Source: Balneolales bacterium
GTDB lineage: Bacteria; Bacteroidota; Rhodothermia; Balneolales; Natronogracilivirgulaceae
Assembly: GCA_007134845.1 (NCBI GenBank)
Contig: SLKA01000076.1
Location: 1-57,224, forward strand
Direction of reading: 5' to 3'
Length of the DNA stretch: 57,224 nt
Shown here: piece by piece, positions 36,053 to 45,093 of the stretch
Layout of the letters: every line of letters begins with the position of its first letter
How positions within the stretch are numbered: the stretch's first letter is position 1
Made by a program: the position numbers and the translations under genes
The notes under the pieces: model-generated
Seen by the model: only the letters and a program-made list of their open reading frames with translations
What the model was told of the DNA's origin: nothing
The model's database searches: none

Positions 36053-37494
36053 TTTGCGTCAAATATTGTTGTAATCGACTCAGATGGCGGCTTGCTGCGG
36101 ATACTAAAAATATAGATCGCCAGCGAGGAGAGCACAAATCCGGGAAGAATTTCATACAGATTGAACCATCCTCCTTCAAGATGATTCCACACCAGAACCG
36201 TTACGGCGCCCGTGATCACTCCAGCCAGCGCACCCTGAAGTGTCGTCCGGCGCCAAAACAGGGAGAAAAGGATCACCGGTCCGAACGACGCGCCGAAACC
36301 CGCCCAGTCCCACGCCACCAGTTCCAGCACCATGGCTTCGGGATTCCACGCGATCACAAGTGCAACGACGGCAACAGCAACGACACTGAAGCGTCCCACC
36401 CAGACCAGTTCACTGTGCGAAGCGGAGGGACGCAGCAGGCCTTTGTAGAAATCCTCTGCGATGGCACTGGAGCAGACCAACAGCTGCGAGTCAACAGTGC
36501 TCATGACCGCCGAAAGTATGGCGGCCAGAAGGATGCCTGCCAGCCACGGATTGAACAGTTCCTGAACCATCACAAGAAAAACGAACTCGGGATCCGGAAG
36601 CGGATTATCGGCAAAATAGGCAATCCCTGTGAATCCGACGAAAATCGCACCTAAAAGCGCAAACACCATCCATCCTATCCCGATCATCTGCGCCATAGGC
36701 ACACTTTTCGGCGAATCGATGGCCATGAACCGTGCCAGAATGTGCGGCTGTCCGAAATAACCGAGTCCCCAGGCCAGAAGTGATAAAATACCGATCAGTG
36801 TCATTTCGTGATATGCATTCAGAAAACCCGGGTCCACACCTGCCACACCGGCTGTCAGGGTGTCCCAGTTTTCGAAAAAGAAAATCAGCATGATCGGAGC
36901 CGTAATGAGTGCGAGGAACATCAGGATACCCTGAAAAAAGTCGGTCCAGCTGACCGCCATGAATCCACCTAGGAATGTGTAAAGCACAATCACTGCGGCA
37001 CCGGCCAGCAGTGCGGTTTCGTAGCCCCATCCGAAACTGCTTTCAAACAGTTTGGCACCGGCAACAAGTCCGGAAGCGGTATAGAGTGCAAAAAAGAGGA
37101 GGATAACCGTTGCGGTGACAATACGAAGGACGCGGGTGTGATCCTCAAACCGTTGCTCCAGATAATCGGGCAGCGTAATGGCGTTGCCTGTCTTCTCGGT
37201 CAGACTCCGCAACCGGGCTGCCACATATTGCCAATTGAGGAAAGCGCCGATGGAAAGACCGATGGCGATCCATATCTGGTTGAGTCCGGCAGCATAAACC
37301 GCCCCTGGCAGTCCAAGTAGCAGCCATCCGCTCATGTCGGAGGCTCCGGCGCTCAATGCCGCCACGCCGCTTTTCAGTTTGCGTCCGCCCAGTATATAGT
37401 CCTGCAGTGTCTCACTGAAGCGATAAAAGAGTACCCCAACGGCAATCAGCACGCACAGGTAAAGCACAAATGTGAAAACGGAAGCTGTATTCAT
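36049..37494 (-). CDS. putP: sodium/proline symporter (SSS family)
   Basis: A 481-residue inner-membrane transporter with about 13 predicted helices. PutP-type blocks are GGRKLKSGVAALSAGASDMS (which includes the N-terminal substrate/sodium site), GWLLLGLPGAVYAAGL and LAWGLGYFGQPHILARFMAI. The C-terminal half has AILSAVMSTVDSQLLVCSSA, where the Ser-Thr pair coordinates sodium. Length matches PutP. It lies in a three-gene operon: a 65-residue membrane protein upstream overlaps it by one base (TGATG), and a methyltransferase overlaps it downstream. Proline uptake is likely as nutrient or compatible solute, which suits a saline habitat, though other SSS substrates cannot be excluded. Confidence 0.93.
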   Translation of the reverse strand: MNTASVFTFVLYLCVLIAVGVLFYRFSETLQDYILGGRKLKSGVAALSAGASDMSGWLLLGLPGAVYAAGLNQIWIAIGLSIGAFLNWQYVAARLRSLTEKTGNAITLPDYLEQRFEDHTRVLRIVTATVILLFFALYTASGLVAGAKLFESSFGWGYETALLAGAAVIVLYTFLGGFMAVSWTDFFQGILMFLALITAPIMLIFFFENWDTLTAGVAGVDPGFLNAYHEMTLIGILSLLAWGLGYFGQPHILARFMAIDSPKSVPMAQMIGIGWMVFALLGAIFVGFTGIAYFADNPLPDPEFVFLVMVQELFNPWLAGILLAAILSAVMSTVDSQLLVCSSAIAEDFYKGLLRPSASHSELVWVGRFSVVAVAVVALVIAWNPEAMVLELVAWDWAGFGASFGPVILFSLFWRRTTLQGALAGVITGAVTVLVWNHLEGGWFNLYEILPGFVLSSLAIYIFSIRSKPPSESITTIFDAK

Positions 37495-37691
37495 CAGCGT
37501 TCCTTTTTGCGAGAGTCCGGCACATCAGCCTCATTCACCGGAGCGCGTTCCGGAGGAGCCGAAGTGTTGATCCCGTCTGTCTGCGACGAAATTTTGCTTC
37601 GCAGATAGTTCACAATGGAAAGAGCAAACACGGTCAGCATGGGTACGATCAGCCAGAACCAGGAATGCAGCGGAACAGCAATATCATCCAT
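37494..37691 (-). CDS. small single-pass membrane protein coupled to putP
   Basis: A 65-residue protein with one transmembrane helix (about residues 10-30; FWLIVPMLTVFALSIVNYL) followed by a polar tail ending D-S-R-K-K-E-R. Its TGA overlaps the putP ATG by one base, so the two are translationally coupled. Small accessory proteins beside sodium-solute symporters are known in several phyla, and this is a good candidate for one. It should sit in the inner membrane with PutP. I recognise no family motif beyond that. Confidence 0.7.
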   Translation of the reverse strand: MDDIAVPLHSWFWLIVPMLTVFALSIVNYLRSKISSQTDGINTSAPPERAPVNEADVPDSRKKER

Positions 37692-37953
37692 ATACAGTAG
37701 GTGAATTCAATGTGAAACCGGATAAACCCGGAACATTTTCAGAGTAATTTCCGACAAAACCCGGCTTGTACGGACTTCAAACTGGCAACTGTCAGATTGT
37801 AAAAAGAAATAAAACGGATCAGACATTAAATATCAATCGTTTTAAAAAAATGAACCCGGAATGATCGCCACTGGCACATTGTTTATAAACTATTGATAGC
37901 ATATAAGATATCCCCTCATTAAGAACTTTGTACATTCGATCCCGCCGGTACCG

Positions 37954-39396
37954 ATGACACTCCTGTACTTTTTTGCAATGATCCTGTTGCTGAGTAGTAC
38001 AACGGCAAAAGCGCAGGATATTCTCATAGAAAATGCTTATCCGGAACTATCCTTCAGTTCGCCGATAGATTTTCAGCTTGCACCGGGCATTGCTGACACG
38101 GTTTTTGTCGTGGAACGTGCCGGAGCCATTAAGCGATTCAGGAATAGTCCGCAAACAACCGGTACCGAGGAAGTGTTCGATATCCGGTCACGAGTCTCCA
38201 CCCAGGGAGAGGGCGGACTACTGGGAGTCGCTTTCCACCCGGATTATACCCGGAATGGTTATGTATACGTGTATTACACGGCATCCAACCCATTCCGATC
38301 CGTAATTGCCCGGTTCGATACCGACCCGGAGCATCGCCGGAGCATAGATTCCGATAGCGAGTTCATTCTGCTTGAAATAGATCAACCACGCACTAATCAC
38401 AATGGAGGTCAGATCCGTTTCGGTCCGGACGGGTATCTCTACATTGCCCTGGGTGATGGCGGAGGCGGTGGTGATCTCTTTGAAAACGGTCAGGACCGCA
38501 CTACCCTTCATGGCAATATCTTAAGGATTGATGTGGATGACGCAGATGACGGACTAAACTATGCGATTCCGGATGACAATCCGTTCGCGCAGAATGATGA
38601 CGGCTGGCGGGAAGAGATCTACGCCTGGGGATTCCGCAATCCCTTCCGCTTCAGTTTTGATGCTGAAACCGGCAAGCTCTGGGTCGCTGATGTCGGTCAA
38701 AATGACCGGGAGGAGGTTAATATCGTGGAAGCCGGAAAAAACTACGGCTGGAATATCATGGAAGGAAGCATCTGTTATCCCCCATCAACCGAATGTGACA
38801 CCACCGGACTTGAGCTGCCCATCTACGAGTACGGCTTTTCCGGCGGACAATCCATCACCGGCGGTTTTGTCTACCGTGGCAGCACCGCTCCGGAAATGCA
38901 TGGCCGCTATTTCTATGGCGATTTTGTTACCGGCAATCTCTGGTCGTTTTACTATGACGGGCAAGATGCTATGGACAACCAAAGCATCGGCGAAGTCGGC
39001 GGGTTTCAGCTGACCTGTTTTGGTGAAGACCACGATGGTGAGCTCTATATGTGCCTGATGAGTCAGGGGCAGATTTTCAGACTTAATATGGAAGACGTTT
39101 CAACCGCTGTCGAGCCTGATTCTGAAACTCCGCACGCTGTCAAACTGAAACAAAACTATCCTAATCCGTTTAACCCGGTGACAATAATCCGTTTTAAGCT
39201 TCCTGCCGAATCAGACGTCATGCTCGAAGTATTTAATATACTCGGGCAGAGGATGGATGTACTTGTAAATGAACGGATGTCAGCCGGAGCCCATGAAGTC
39301 GCACTGGATGCCGCCGGATTAGCCAGCGGTGCCTACATCTACAGACTTACATCAGGTGATGTAACCCGGTCCCGGCATATGATGCTGGTAAAATAG
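37954..39396 (+). CDS. exported PQQ-type sugar (glucose/sorbosone) dehydrogenase-like protein with T9SS sorting domain
   Basis: A 480-residue secreted protein. The signal peptide ends near residue 21 (T-A-K-A-Q). Residues about 30-370 form a six-bladed propeller of the soluble aldose sugar dehydrogenase type: GGLLGVAFHPDYTRNGYVYV, NHNGGQIRFGPDGYLYIALG, GDGG and WGFRNPFRFSFD. The N-H-N-G-G histidine is the expected catalytic base. The last about 85 residues are a type A sorting domain (KQNYPNPFNPVTIIRF then SGAYIYRL). It therefore probably oxidises sugars or glycan ends at the cell surface with PQQ. No PQQ biosynthesis genes are visible; the PqqD-like gene at 46139 belongs to another cluster and is no evidence for PQQ synthesis. 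Confidence 0.92.
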   Translation: MTLLYFFAMILLLSSTTAKAQDILIENAYPELSFSSPIDFQLAPGIADTVFVVERAGAIKRFRNSPQTTGTEEVFDIRSRVSTQGEGGLLGVAFHPDYTRNGYVYVYYTASNPFRSVIARFDTDPEHRRSIDSDSEFILLEIDQPRTNHNGGQIRFGPDGYLYIALGDGGGGGDLFENGQDRTTLHGNILRIDVDDADDGLNYAIPDDNPFAQNDDGWREEIYAWGFRNPFRFSFDAETGKLWVADVGQNDREEVNIVEAGKNYGWNIMEGSICYPPSTECDTTGLELPIYEYGFSGGQSITGGFVYRGSTAPEMHGRYFYGDFVTGNLWSFYYDGQDAMDNQSIGEVGGFQLTCFGEDHDGELYMCLMSQGQIFRLNMEDVSTAVEPDSETPHAVKLKQNYPNPFNPVTIIRFKLPAESDVMLEVFNILGQRMDVLVNERMSAGAHEVALDAAGLASGAYIYRLTSGDVTRSRHMMLVK

Positions 39397-39536
39397 GGGG
39401 TCTTCCTCTGAATTCATGCCGGCATATGAAAGACACAAGTTCCTGTAAGCTAAATACAATCAATGTCATTCAAATACTAGAACCGTTATTTGCAAAACAT
39501 AAAAACCAAAATCGGCCAATGCCTAGCAAATGGTTC

Positions 39537-40142
39537 TCATCGAATCATTTCGAGTCCTCGTTGCGCCGATTCGTCCCCGGGATTGGCAAGGAGGGTCTTT
39601 TGGAAAAGCACCTTCGCTTCCCTGGTACGGCCAAGCATAAGCTTGTTCCATGCAAAAAGTAGAAGCGAGTCATAGTCAAACGGATAGAGATTGACTACTT
39701 TTTCAAGATAGTGATCGGCCCGCTCGTATTGTCCCCGGTTGTAGTAGATCAGGCCCAAACGGTAGTTGACCAGGCTGTTCTGGGGATCCACTTTCAAGAT
39801 ACTCTCATACAGCGGTATGATATCATTCCACATTGCCATGGCCGAATAGGGATAGGCAAGGCCGAGTTTCGATTCAACGGCATAGGGCTTCAGGTCGACG
39901 GCCCGTCTGTAATAAACAATGGATTCATCCATTTTCCCTTTCTGATAGTGGAGCCATCCGAGACGAAGGTTAAGTTCATAGGATGAGGGTTCGTAAACCT
40001 TTTCGAGCGCTTCTATGGCCTTCTCAATTTCGCCGGCATTTTCAGATTCATAACTGATGCGAAATGCTTCGGTGAGCAATTCCTGACCGGCGGCGGGCAG
40101 CGGCATTGTCCATAAAAACGCAATCAGAATGATGCGGATCAT
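39537..40142 (-). CDS. TPR-repeat periplasmic protein, last gene of the PqqD/ATP-grasp operon
   Basis: About 201 residues from the ATG at 40142, chosen because it forms a TGATG overlap with the stop of the upstream gene and starts the signal peptide directly (MIRIILIAFLWTMPLPAAG). An ATG 12 bases upstream is the alternative. Four to five tetratricopeptide repeats fill the mature protein, for example LRLGWLHYQKGKMDESIVYY, NYRLGLIYYNRGQYERADHY and AWNKLMLGRTREAKVLFQ. TPR proteins act as scaffolds. With the TPR/barrel protein encoded upstream it may form a periplasmic complex of this system. Confidence 0.88.
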   Translation of the reverse strand: MIRIILIAFLWTMPLPAAGQELLTEAFRISYESENAGEIEKAIEALEKVYEPSSYELNLRLGWLHYQKGKMDESIVYYRRAVDLKPYAVESKLGLAYPYSAMAMWNDIIPLYESILKVDPQNSLVNYRLGLIYYNRGQYERADHYLEKVVNLYPFDYDSLLLFAWNKLMLGRTREAKVLFQKTLLANPGDESAQRGLEMIR

Positions 40143-41473
40143 CACCTTTTCCATAATAATGTTACTGTAAATGAGCGGGTTTGATAGTCAATGGCTTCCA
40201 GGGTTTGGGAACCCGTCTGAGAAGGTATGAAAAAACTTTCTCTGTCCGTAATAACGTAATCCACGCGAAGATGCATGTGTGACGACAGTACAGCATGAAG
40301 GGTGGCAGCATATTTCTTACTGGTGGCATCGGTGTCGTTGTACACCACGGCACCGTCAGCTGCAAAGAAATTCCGGATTTCTCCGAATGCCGCATCCGCT
40401 TCCACCCAGAATCTGTCGGTCAGTTTCAATCCGAGTCCCTGTTGCAAAATGAATTGACTGCGCCAGCTTCCTTCCACCGGTTTTTCGGATTGATGCGACA
40501 GTACCGACGTACTGTACAGGTTCAGATTCCCGAAAGGATAAAGGATCATGGCTACATCCTGCTGGTGCTGAACCGCGTTATTCAGATTACCGGCATACAG
40601 AGTAAGCTTAGTTGTCAGAAATTGGCCCCTGCGGTGCAGGGATGCAAAACCGACATAGTTCTGATCGGTAACGGCAACCGAAACCACCTGATGTCTGCCC
40701 CTGATGAAAGATGTGCGGTTCTGGTAATCAAGCAGGTGGATAAAATGAAAACCCAGACGCACATCAAGGCCGTCTTTGATCAATCTGGCCGCACCGAGGT
40801 AGTACTGATTCGCATATGTCTTGTCATCCGGATTCTGGAAACGCTGCCCTGCTTCGTTCTGAAAAAAGTAGAAACTTTTCTGGATATGCGTATAGGAGTG
40901 ATGCAGCCAGGTCCGTGAACCCACCCGGTGCTCAATACCTGCATTGATGAGATGATACTCTTTGGATACGGACTGGAATCCTTCCACCGCCGTTTCCGTG
41001 TCGACCCTGTCCACAGCCAACGACGGCGCCCCGGGATTGTATGCATAAGCCAGGTAGACTCGTTGCCAACCCCTGTTTTCCGGCAGGGCCAGCCTCCTTT
41101 TCATTTGCCTTGAAAAGGAGTCCTCCACTCGTGCCGCTTCATAATCCCTGCCTGAAAAGCGCAAGGCGTAATAGAAATACTCTGCCAGAAGCTCGTCCTC
41201 AGGATTGATCTGCCAGGCAGCACGAAAATGGCGAACCGCCCTGTGGTAATTCTTTTTTTCGTACCAGGCAATCCCCATACGGTAGCGCAAGTAGTAGAAA
41301 TCAATACCCTGCTTCAGGGCCTCATTGCCGGTGTACAAAAGGCCGTCCCAGTCCCGGGCCAGCCACAACCTGTAGGTTTCGGCATCCACCGAACTTACAG
41401 TCTGGGGTGTCTGTCCCAAACCGGTCCCGGAGATTAAAACCAGGAGGAAAAATATGGTAATGGTTATACGCAT
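40142..41473 (-). CDS. TPR plus outer-membrane beta-barrel protein
   Basis: About 443 residues from the ATG at 41473. This start overlaps the upstream stop by 10 bases and opens a proper signal peptide (MRITITIFFLLVLISGTGLG). An N-terminal TPR-like part (about 30-130; YYLRYRMGIAWYEKKNYHRA and HFRAAWQINPEDELLAEYFY) is followed by a long beta-barrel region ending in S-F-T-V-L-L-W-K-R-like strands. The arrangement resembles YaiO-type TPR/barrel proteins, but I cannot claim membership. It is likely an outer-membrane component of the six-gene system, and its position next to the membrane-embedded M23 fusion suggests a trans-envelope assembly. Confidence 0.82.
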   Translation of the reverse strand: MRITITIFFLLVLISGTGLGQTPQTVSSVDAETYRLWLARDWDGLLYTGNEALKQGIDFYYLRYRMGIAWYEKKNYHRAVRHFRAAWQINPEDELLAEYFYYALRFSGRDYEAARVEDSFSRQMKRRLALPENRGWQRVYLAYAYNPGAPSLAVDRVDTETAVEGFQSVSKEYHLINAGIEHRVGSRTWLHHSYTHIQKSFYFFQNEAGQRFQNPDDKTYANQYYLGAARLIKDGLDVRLGFHFIHLLDYQNRTSFIRGRHQVVSVAVTDQNYVGFASLHRRGQFLTTKLTLYAGNLNNAVQHQQDVAMILYPFGNLNLYSTSVLSHQSEKPVEGSWRSQFILQQGLGLKLTDRFWVEADAAFGEIRNFFAADGAVVYNDTDATSKKYAATLHAVLSSHMHLRVDYVITDRESFFIPSQTGSQTLEAIDYQTRSFTVTLLWKR

Positions 41474-43644
41474 TTGGCTTTGATTTGAACATCCCTGCCA
41501 TTGAAATGAAACTCCCGGAGCCCTTTGCCGTCCAGTTTGAACTGAAACTTCCACTTTTCTGACACCCTGGTCCAGACTTTCTTTTGAATTGTTCCGTCAA
41601 GTTCCAGTTCAACCGGCGGGATATGTTTGTTACGCTTTGGATAGTTGAGTTCATAGGCCGCTTCCAGGTACCGGTAAAATGGTGCTGCCAGATCCTGAAG
41701 GAACATCTTGTTTGGATTGAAAACAAGATTCAGCGGAAAGCTGTCTGTCAGTTGCAACCCGCTTTCAAAGCCAAAAGTGGTTTTGTAGGCTGCCATGTAA
41801 TAGTAGTAAAGCAGTGAAGTGCGATCCCCTTCAAAATGGACAAAATGAACCATGGCCGGACCCGATTCGAAGTATGCCTTTGAACCTGTTTCTGCGCACT
41901 CGACATACTGGTTCATGTAGTTGTCGATTTTCACCTCCCATCTGGCATGACTTTTTGCAGTTCCTTCCACTTCAAATTCCATGATCCTTCCGGGCACCAG
42001 CTGAAATGACTTTTTCAAGGACGGATTCGCCTGTATGTTGGAGACCAGGTCATCTTTCTCAGGGATACCCGTCTCCACCAGTTTCCTGCTTCCATCCCTG
42101 TTACAGTAGTAATTGCTAACAGGGTGGAAGCGCGTTTTGGAGCCGACGTAGGGTGTGGATTGAAGCTGGAAGTGAAGGTGTGGATAGGGCGAGTTGCCCG
42201 AATTGCCACACAGGCCAAGGGGGTCGCCATGCCTGATGCGGTCCCCCCGTCTGACTTTGACCGAGTGCTTTTTGAGGTGACTCAGTTTGGAATAGAAATC
42301 ATCGGAATGCTTTATAATAACCGTGTTGCCCCAGTTATGCCCGAGGTTTCGCTTGCCGATGATGTTGTCCTCGATATCATCGATGATCTCCTCGACAATG
42401 CCGTCGGCCGGAGCCGTTACCGGTTTGTTGAAGCAGTAATAATCTTCCGGAAAGTCGCCCTTCTTCCGATAGGTTTTACCATTCTCATCCACCATTTCAA
42501 AATCCCAGGCATGTCTCCAGTCATTTTTGTGGGTATAGGGTCCGTTGTGACCTTGCCTCACAATCCATTCTCCAAGGAACGGAAGACGGACCGGTGTCTC
42601 GGCGCGGCCGGTAAAACGCTCGCGGTAGTTCAGCCAGGAGTAGAGATTGCGCTCCGGCGAATTTCGCTGCACGAAAAGCGTATGCAATCCCGAACGGTTG
42701 GAAATGCGGAACTTGAGCACATAGAGAAAAATGAGCACCACCATATTGAACGGCAATGCATAGACCGGCAACTGGAATACATTCAGGATTGATCCAAGGC
42801 TGATAGTCACAATGGAAACCATAGGTACGACAAGAAGCACCCAGAAGTAGGACCAGACATTCGGGATGATGAAGAAACCGCCGATCGCGATGGCGGTTAG
42901 TATGTAGTTGAAGCCGACGTAGCTGTATCCGACTTCCGTAAGGTCGGCCCCGATGATGTTGTAAAAACACCAGGCGGCAAAGAAGCCGAGGAAAGAGAGG
43001 GTAAAGGCGATGCGGGAGTAGATAAGCAATCCCAGCGCAATCAGCATCCCTGACAGTACACTGAACTGGAACAGGATGGCTCCAAGCGACAGGAAGTAGG
43101 TGCGGAACACCGAGGGGATATCCAATTGGTTCCACCATTCATATAATACAACCAGGGAGTGTCCGCCAATGATATACAAATCGTTAAGGGTGTATATGCC
43201 ACGTTCGTTCAGTGTGAGTGCGTAAAACTCGCGTGACGAAAGCATCAGCATCCACAGTGCGAATACAAAGGGTAGACTGAGGTGCGGGAGGTAATACTTT
43301 CCGATCACGCCTTCCAGTGTCACCGAGATGAACAGGGTTAGAATGGCGGCAATAGCCAGCAATATGAGCAGAACGATCCCGGGTTCGTAGTAGATGCCCA
43401 GGCCAAGGCCGACCAGCAGCGAATTGAAACCATAGTAGCCATTGCGGATCTTCATGGGATCATAACCGATGAGACGCGCCGCGGAATTGGTGAAGAGCAC
43501 CGACAGCATACCGAACAGCCCTGCAAATAAATCAATGAAGGTTACAGGAATCAGTATCGCCGCAAAACCCTTGTTATCCGAGAAGAATATCTGGGAATAG
43601 CTGTTCAGAAAACCTTTCCAGAACCATTCGTACTTTTGTAACAT
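41464..43644 (-). CDS. urea-transporter-like membrane domain fused to M23 metallopeptidase
   Basis: A 726-residue fusion. Residues about 15-320 hold about ten transmembrane helices that resemble the urea-transporter (UT) fold. The segment RNGYYGFNSLLVGLGLGIYY and two similar halves match the UT signature. After a linker comes an M23 (LytM) domain (about 350-520) with R-H-A-W-D-F as the H-x-x-D zinc motif, GNTVIIKHSDDFYSKLSHLK, GLCGNSGNSPYPHLHFQLQS and the H-L-H motif. All zinc ligands appear present, so it may be an active endopeptidase on the periplasmic side. A beta-rich tail of about 200 residues is unrecognised. The gene overlaps the downstream TPR/barrel gene by 10 bases and follows the PLP-enzyme gene by 33 bases. 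Transport of a small amide and peptide cleavage in one protein is a striking combination. Confidence 0.88.
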   Translation of the reverse strand: MLQKYEWFWKGFLNSYSQIFFSDNKGFAAILIPVTFIDLFAGLFGMLSVLFTNSAARLIGYDPMKIRNGYYGFNSLLVGLGLGIYYEPGIVLLILLAIAAILTLFISVTLEGVIGKYYLPHLSLPFVFALWMLMLSSREFYALTLNERGIYTLNDLYIIGGHSLVVLYEWWNQLDIPSVFRTYFLSLGAILFQFSVLSGMLIALGLLIYSRIAFTLSFLGFFAAWCFYNIIGADLTEVGYSYVGFNYILTAIAIGGFFIIPNVWSYFWVLLVVPMVSIVTISLGSILNVFQLPVYALPFNMVVLIFLYVLKFRISNRSGLHTLFVQRNSPERNLYSWLNYRERFTGRAETPVRLPFLGEWIVRQGHNGPYTHKNDWRHAWDFEMVDENGKTYRKKGDFPEDYYCFNKPVTAPADGIVEEIIDDIEDNIIGKRNLGHNWGNTVIIKHSDDFYSKLSHLKKHSVKVRRGDRIRHGDPLGLCGNSGNSPYPHLHFQLQSTPYVGSKTRFHPVSNYYCNRDGSRKLVETGIPEKDDLVSNIQANPSLKKSFQLVPGRIMEFEVEGTAKSHARWEVKIDNYMNQYVECAETGSKAYFESGPAMVHFVHFEGDRTSLLYYYYMAAYKTTFGFESGLQLTDSFPLNLVFNPNKMFLQDLAAPFYRYLEAAYELNYPKRNKHIPPVELELDGTIQKKVWTRVSEKWKFQFKLDGKGLREFHFNGRDVQIKAKCV

Positions 43645-43677
43645 GTTCCGGCCTCGGAAAATGTGCTAAATCATATT

Positions 43678-45030
43678 TTAATGTACTCTGAGGTGTTCCG
43701 GAGTATTTTCCAGATCATTCAGCGTTTCAAGTGTTTCTTCACTTCGAATCACATGCACTTGGGAGCCTTTGTCGATCAACACCACATTGGGCCGTAATGT
43801 GATGAACTGCAGCCACTGTGTGTTGTTGTATGCACCAACCCGGCGGATAACAAAGGGATCTCCTTTTTTCAGCAACGGAAAGACGGTGCTTTTTCGGATG
43901 ACGTCAATATTCATGCAAAGCGGACCGAAAATCGCCGTTTCCTCGGTCTGGTCGGAAACGGGAACTGCAGGACGAATGTCGTGGTCGTACCAGAACGATG
44001 TGAAGAGCAGATTAACACCGGCATCCAGTATCGATGCACGTTGTCCATCTGCCAGGCGCTTGGTTGCAATGACGGTCCCCGCCAGATAGCCGGCATCATC
44101 AATTAATGCCCGTCCCGTTTCAAGGATCAGCAGTGGCTGGTGATCGGGATGAAAATCTGCTTTCATGAGTGCCGATACTATGGCTTCGGCATAATCCTCA
44201 AAGGACGGGGTAGTGTCACTGCCGGGGTAGTAACCTCCTTTCAGTGTATTCTTCGAGGCAAAACCACCGCCCATATCAATGTAGCGGATGTGGTGATGGT
44301 ATTTCCGCTCCAGCCCAATTGCCAGTTCCGCCAGTTTAGTGGCCGCAATTCTGTACGGTTCGGTACTCATGATATACGTACCAATGTGCGTGTGAAGACC
44401 CGCGAGCTCGAGGTTCTCACAATGCATGATGCGGTTCAGCGCATCCCATGCCTCGCCATTTTCGTAATTAAAGCCGAAACGGTCCCATGCTGGATAGATA
44501 CCGGCGTCCATGTTGATGCGTATCGCCACGTTTGGTTTGGCATTTGACTCCTTGGCCACTTCAATGAGTTCATACAGTTCATCAAAATGGTCGATATGGA
44601 TCAGTGACCCGTTCTTCACGGCAAGCTGCAGATCCGCTTTGGACTTGTCAGGCCCGTTGAATATGATTTGATCCCCTTTTACACCGTTTGCCAGGGCTTT
44701 TTTGTACTCAAAACCGGAAACAACTTCGGCCCATGAACCCTCCTGATGGAAAACTTTGCAGATGGCATTGAGATAATTGGTTTTATAGGACCAGGAAAAA
44801 AGGACGTTGGGGTATCTGGAAGAGAACGCACGAAATGCCTCTCTGAAGGTGTGCCGGATGGTTTTTTCTGAGTAGATGAATAGCGGGGAGCCAAAGCGCG
44901 ACAACAATGATGTCACCGGCACACCGTCAATTTCAGTAATGGGATCGTGGCGCACCTGCAGTCCGAATTTCGAGGGCATGCCGGCGCTCAGTTTTTTTAT
45001 GACCGGTCGTTCAAATGGTTTTTTATCCAT
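43678..45030 (-). CDS. PLP-dependent decarboxylase, fold type III (DAP/Arg/Orn decarboxylase family)
   Basis: A 450-residue enzyme of the LysA/ornithine-decarboxylase superfamily. The PLP lysine lies in FSWSYKTNYL near residue 85. Further family blocks are HTHIGTYIMS, IDMGGGFASKNTL, ILETGRALIDDAGYLAG and the C-terminal-domain cysteine in G-P-L-C-M-N-I-D-V, which contributes to the active site of the partner subunit. The order is TIM barrel, then beta domain. Homologues use diaminopimelate, arginine, ornithine or carboxynorspermidine; the substrate here is unknown and probably not diaminopimelate, since the gene sits with an ATP-grasp ligase and a PqqD-like protein and not with lysine genes. 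No signal peptide. It may prepare or decarboxylate the amino-acid building block that the ligase joins. Confidence 0.92.
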   Translation of the reverse strand: MDKKPFERPVIKKLSAGMPSKFGLQVRHDPITEIDGVPVTSLLSRFGSPLFIYSEKTIRHTFREAFRAFSSRYPNVLFSWSYKTNYLNAICKVFHQEGSWAEVVSGFEYKKALANGVKGDQIIFNGPDKSKADLQLAVKNGSLIHIDHFDELYELIEVAKESNAKPNVAIRINMDAGIYPAWDRFGFNYENGEAWDALNRIMHCENLELAGLHTHIGTYIMSTEPYRIAATKLAELAIGLERKYHHHIRYIDMGGGFASKNTLKGGYYPGSDTTPSFEDYAEAIVSALMKADFHPDHQPLLILETGRALIDDAGYLAGTVIATKRLADGQRASILDAGVNLLFTSFWYDHDIRPAVPVSDQTEETAIFGPLCMNIDVIRKSTVFPLLKKGDPFVIRRVGAYNNTQWLQFITLRPNVVLIDKGSQVHVIRSEETLETLNDLENTPEHLRVH

Positions 45031-45093
45031 GATTTTGAGTAACTAATAGTGAAAAAATTGTCCATACCGTATGAAGCTCGACAGGCACAGATG

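Noticed and set aside
37954-39396. Sugar dehydrogenase as part of the polysaccharide locus
   Set aside because: It is 8 kb away on the other strand behind housekeeping genes; position gives no support.
39416-39425. Perfect palindrome ATGCCGGCAT after the sugar dehydrogenase gene
   Set aside because: Ten bases only, no T-run and no second copy nearby; expected by chance in a window this size.
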